Assembly: GCA_014529385.2 (NCBI GenBank) | Contig: CM043942.1 | Coordinates: forward strand, 64,143,184 to 64,207,183 | Source of the DNA: Adiantum capillus-veneris | Taxonomy: Eukaryota; Streptophyta; Polypodiopsida; Polypodiales; Pteridaceae | Direction of reading: 5' to 3' | DNA length: 64,000 bases | Shown: piece after piece, positions 60,081 through 64,000 of the stretch | Layout: every line of letters begins with the position of its first letter | Position numbering within the stretch: the first letter of the stretch is position 1 | The notes under the pieces: model-generated | Seen by the model: the letters and a program-made list of their open reading frames with translations, nothing else | The model's database searches: none | Told to the model about the DNA's origin: nothing | Position numbers and translations under genes: made by a program

Positions 60081-60095
60081 TAAGGGGGAGGCTAA
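60081..60095 (+). promoter_or_regulatory. Polypurine tract, right copy
   Basis: TAAGGGGGAGGCTAA directly before the LTR start TGATAGCCG. Confidence 0.85.
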
Positions 60096-61894
60096 TGATA
60101 GCCGTTTTTCGGCTCTCCATAATTCCCATAGTAAGTTACTCCACCCTACCAAATTCACCCAAACGCTATGGCTATCCCTACCATTTCACTGTACATAGGC
60201 GTGTGTGAGTTAGGGGGCTTTTTCCATATCTTCTTAAAAACCCTCAGCTAGCTAGTCACTGGGCTAGTTGAGCCAAAAAAATAAAAAAATAAAAAAATAA
60301 AAAAATAAAAGTATTTTATGGCCTCTTTGTGTGTAAATATTTCATTGTATATATGGCCTAGATATAGGGATTTTTTATAATTATTTTGGTATTTTATTTA
60401 AATATTTCTACTTAGGTGTGTGTTTTATTAAACCTATGTACACCTTCTTTCATCCTCTTACACCATAATTATATTTTTTGCCAATATGTACATACTCTAA
60501 CCTCATATTTTTCCTTTATACAAATCACTCCCACATTTTCACCCTCACGCTCGTGAAAACAAAAATTGATTTCTACTCATTGGTTACGTTTATTATATTA
60601 TTTACTTGCATACCTTTTCCTCTTTCACCCAAAATAATTCAAAGAGGGACCATATCATATGATTTCAATATCTTTCCATATCCATAACTCCTCCATATTT
60701 TTATTATTATTTTTACTCATTATTCTAACACCATGTGCTCATTGAGCTAAAGTCCATGAATAGTCCATACACTAGTCCCACCATGTATATATTTCTTTAT
60801 TCACCAATAATCCTCCTCCATGCATGGGTCAAGGGCAACTTGGATGCTTTGTATTATAATATGACAAAGGAGGGGCTCACTCTTGGATGCATTGTACAAA
60901 TTCAACAAAGGAGGGGACTACTAAAAGACTTTTGCAGGCATAAAAACAGGCTTTTTGGTGAGAATTTTGGCACCTATCTCCACTTCGAATTTGGAGCGGT
61001 GGTCAAAAGAGAAAATGTATCCCACGCTCTGAATAATCACCTCAAATTTTTTTATGATTTTTGGAGCTACCAGCGGTGAGCTATGATTTTTTGAGTGCAC
61101 CCCAGTCTGCCCACTTTTCTCACAAGTAGCCCTTAGTCTTCTCTCACCCTTCCACACACCTACTCACTCTTACACATCCCTCCCTCTCCTTCCCTCACTC
61201 AAACCTGCAATTTCCATGGCTTCTCCCACCCTCTTCACCATTACCCTTCTCTCTCATCCCTATAGTTCTTTTATGAACCTCTACATACATACACCCTCTC
61301 CATGTCTCTCTCTATTGCTTCTATGTTACAATTTCATTTACCTCTCCTAGAAATATCTAAAATTCAGCATCTTAACCATGATAACTTCTGCAAATTGAGG
61401 ATTTTTCATCAACAAATCCTCTTTTCATCGTGGTGGTCAACCGTGGCGGCGGCGTAAAGAAGCGAAGAAGAAAAAGAAGACCAGCGGTCATTTTTTCCAA
61501 AATCTACACAAGGGTGAGTTCAAGCTTCTTCAAAGATTCACCATCTCAATGATTCTCCTTTAATTCACCCCTCTTCCTTCATCAAATCAACTCATCCTAC
61601 CCATTGTAAATGTATCACTAACAAATCTAGTGATTATTACCACTAACAACTAACTTCTCTTGTAAAAATGCACCCACACTATCAACATATGGAGTAGGCA
61701 ACCGCACAAGTAAAACAAATTCACTCACTCCCATGGAAGTTTCTCTCCTTTCACCACATCAATAATTCTCTTACTTGAGCCCACATCCATGTGACTCAAG
61801 AGAAAAGAGAGACCCCATTCTCATTTGAAATTCATAATCCTTGATCTTTCCTAATAAAATTGATTAGGCTTAATCCTAATCAAGGCTTCTAAAA

Positions 61895-61906
61895 CCTATA
61901 AATAGA
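61895..61906 (+). promoter_or_regulatory. Candidate TATA box, right LTR
   Basis: CCTATAAATAGA, identical to the box in LTR1, LTR2 and LTR3. Confidence 0.55.
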
Positions 61907-62402
61907 ACCCATTCCTCCTTGTAAAAGACATCACTATACCATTGCACACTAGATTGAGCGTACCACACACCAGTTCTATCTTGGTTGTAAAGAGAGAGTA
62001 AGCTTTCTATACACCATCACCTTGGTGCATAGAAAAGCTTGAGCTAGTTTGAGTGAGTGCGAGTAGAAGATATTCTTCCTACCATTGTTGTATCTACCCC
62101 AACATCAATGAATTGGTAGTTTTGGGTGCAATTCATGTCCAAATACTCACGCTTCTCCTCCAATTTGGCTTGGCAAACTCATTCAGCTTCATAAGGTGAC
62201 TTGTTTCATTGAAGGTTGTTGTTTTGTTACTTGTGATTCATTGCCTATTGTTTGGCTACCATTGTAAGAGGGTGGATGGTGAGAGGGCTCCCGTAACCCT
62301 AAGACAATGTGCTGGTGATGCTATAACCAAATCTTGTCACTTGATTCCGCAAGCTCTAAGTTCCTTTTTGTGCAAAATATAAAGTTGAAGCTAAGTTGTA
62401 CA

Positions 62403-62502
<100 letters not shown>

Positions 62503-62761
62503 TTTTAGTGTGTGAGAGTGTTCCATTGGTGTTAGGGTTAGTGTAAATTCATTGCTTGTTTGTGGGTTGCTCTAACGATTCTCCTCTTTTGCGTCCTAGT
62601 TCGCTCTTAAACTAGGTGGTGCCCCTTGTGTAGTTGGGATTTGGCTGTGGGTTTGTTGTTTTGGTTTTTGTTGTGTTGTGCCCCAGCCCCAGTGATCAAC
62701 ACGGGAGCCTTGAAGGGTGTTTAGAGGTTGCTCTTCTTGTTGCCCACCCCGGACCGCCTCA

Positions 62762-63352
62762 GTACTTATCACATTTTTTTGGATGCTATGTCAATATGTG
62801 TATCATCTACAAAAGTTAAACAAAAAAGTATAGGGTTTTGAATGGAATGAAGAGATACAACAAGATTTTGATGGTATTAAGGAAGTATTGTGTAGTTCAT
62901 TAGCAAAGAATCCTCCTAGCTTGGAGTCCATTTTCTAAGTATCTATTGGTGTGGTTTTAGTAGCTTTTGGATCATCCTTTTTGAAAAAACAAGGTAGAAC
63001 CTTCAAAGCATTTTTTTTCGAAAGCAAAATGAAGAATGTAAGTGAGTTCTCCTACATAGAGATGAAACAGTGGGTATTTACATTAGTTCTTGATTGTCGC
63101 AAATTTAGGACATATTTGTTGCTGAAGAAGGATTATGTATTAACCACATCAAACATTTTGCCGGATATAGTGCAGTATTTGAAGCCTAGTAAGGGAGTCT
63201 TGAAGTGGACCATGGAGATTCAAGAGTATGAGTTTGAGTTTAAAGCGGATCATTCTATGAAATCTCACTTAGCTGACATAAGGGTACATAACGTTGGGGA
63301 GGTGCCCTCTTACCCAAAAGGGGTAACAATTCTAGTCATGAAGAGGAACTAG
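62762..63352 (+). pseudogene. Ty3-1 RT end and RNase H, inverted copy
   Basis: The plus strand carries FEWNEEIQQDFDGIKEVL, then the open 133-codon frame from 62951 with AFGSSFLKKQGR, FSYIEMKQWVF and EYEFEFKADHSMKSHLADI. Where the left copy has a TAG this copy has CAG, so it reads further. Stops upstream (for example near 62935) still make it non-functional. Confidence 0.8.
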
Positions 63353-63372
63353 ACAATGATGATGCATATATT

Positions 63373-63615
63373 ATGATGTTTGATGGTGCATATAGAAAGG
63401 TTCTTCACAAAGCTAGTGGTGGGGTGATCATCAAGGATCCAAAGGGAGATGTAATCTTTTCTAGAGCTTATGACCTTAATGAAGCTAAAAGCAACAATCA
63501 GGCAAAGTACCTAACCCTTTTCCTTGGGCTCAAGCAGTGCATTGAGTTTGGATTGAAGAAAATTATTGTGAAAGGGGATACATTGTTGATCATAAAGCAG
63601 TTGGTTGGTTTGTAG
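63373..63615 (+). pseudogene. Ty3-1 second RNase H, inverted copy
   Basis: MMFDGAYRKV, GGVIIKDPKGDV, NNQAKYLTLFLGLKQC, IIVKGDTLLIIKQ. Nearly identical to 4602-4844 in reverse. Confidence 0.8.
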
Positions 63616-63679
63616 AAAGTTAAGAAAGACAATTTGAAGAAGTGGTTTTATGGTAAGAAGAATATTTTGCATGCATTTG

Positions 63680-64000
63680 AGTAAGTACAATTAGTTTAAA
63701 TATTTTCCTTGTGAGAAAAATAAGGAAGCTGATGACTTGGCTAGGAACAAGTTGGATGCTTTGGTAGCTTCTTTGCAGATGAAGGGATCTTTGTATGGAA
63801 GAAGGGATTCATTGCAATATGTGGAAGCATTTTTGGATAAAGGCCAATATTGGTTCATAGGGCATGCATAATATCCAATGTAAAACAATGGTTGAAAAAT
63901 CAAAGAACTACACATTAGTAGGTGAAAATATCATGTTTTATGGCAAAGATAGCATTCTAAGGAGAGTGCCTTACAAAGAGGAAATAGGTTTGATATTGAA
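63680..64000 (+). pseudogene. Ty3-1 integrase N-terminal side, inverted copy, cut by window end
   Basis: The plus strand reads ADDLARNKLDALVASL and NYTLVGENIMFYGKDS, leading into the integrase zinc-binding region at the window edge. It matches 4217-4540 in reverse. Confidence 0.75.

Overview
This window is a stretch of plant nuclear DNA made almost entirely of transposable elements, their wreckage and decayed gene fragments. I see no intact host gene, rRNA, tRNA or CRISPR array. The plant signs are Ty3 elements with a second (archaeal-type) RNase H as in the plant Tat lineage, Copia remnants, a gag-only LTR element, plant-type LINEs, fragments of the pentatricopeptide-repeat (PPR) family, and more than a dozen long (GA)n/(CT)n tracts. 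The style suits a large, repeat-rich genome, perhaps a fern or other seed-free plant, but the species cannot be proven from the sequence.

Layout. 1-3.7 kb: a 1.34-kb inverted-repeat element flanked by TTAA, a palindromic TATGCTAGTTAGCATA cluster, and a piece of an uncharacterised protein family. 3.7-20.4 kb: a minus-strand Ty3/Tat polyprotein wreck (gag, protease, RT, two RNase H domains, integrase), split inside RT by 5456-18223. That insert is a gag-only LTR retrotransposon in the rare form LTR-internal-LTR-internal-LTR, with 2.6-kb LTRs and a GTAC duplication at both outer ends. 20.4-24.5 kb: unassigned. 24.5-30.2 kb: a second decayed minus-strand Ty3 element. 30.7-40.1 kb: a decayed PPR locus split by a complete, non-coding LTR element (31260-37681, duplication GTTGT). 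40.1-47 kb: long microsatellites, a coiled-coil exon remnant, a 5'-truncated LINE, and a second copy of the uncharacterised family with its palindromic array. 47.2-49 kb: a second PPR wreck. 49.3-53.5 kb: a nearly complete LINE with ORF1, endonuclease and RT. 53.5-57.7 kb: unassigned sequence and Copia remnants. 57.75-64 kb: an inverted copy of 4217-10327, running off the window end.

History that can be read directly. The gag-only element inserted into the Ty3 wreck; the junction was then copied in inverted orientation to the right end; the left copy lost part of gag; finally unequal crossing-over between its two LTRs made the three-LTR array, leaving a chimeric middle LTR. The right-hand copy keeps an uninterrupted 494-codon gag and a 218-codon second ORF of unknown function.

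The best candidates for something undescribed are that second ORF, the uncharacterised protein family associated twice with palindromic arrays, and the LINE in which ORF1 and ORF2 lie in one frame separated by a single TAG. All identifications are by eye; no database search was run.
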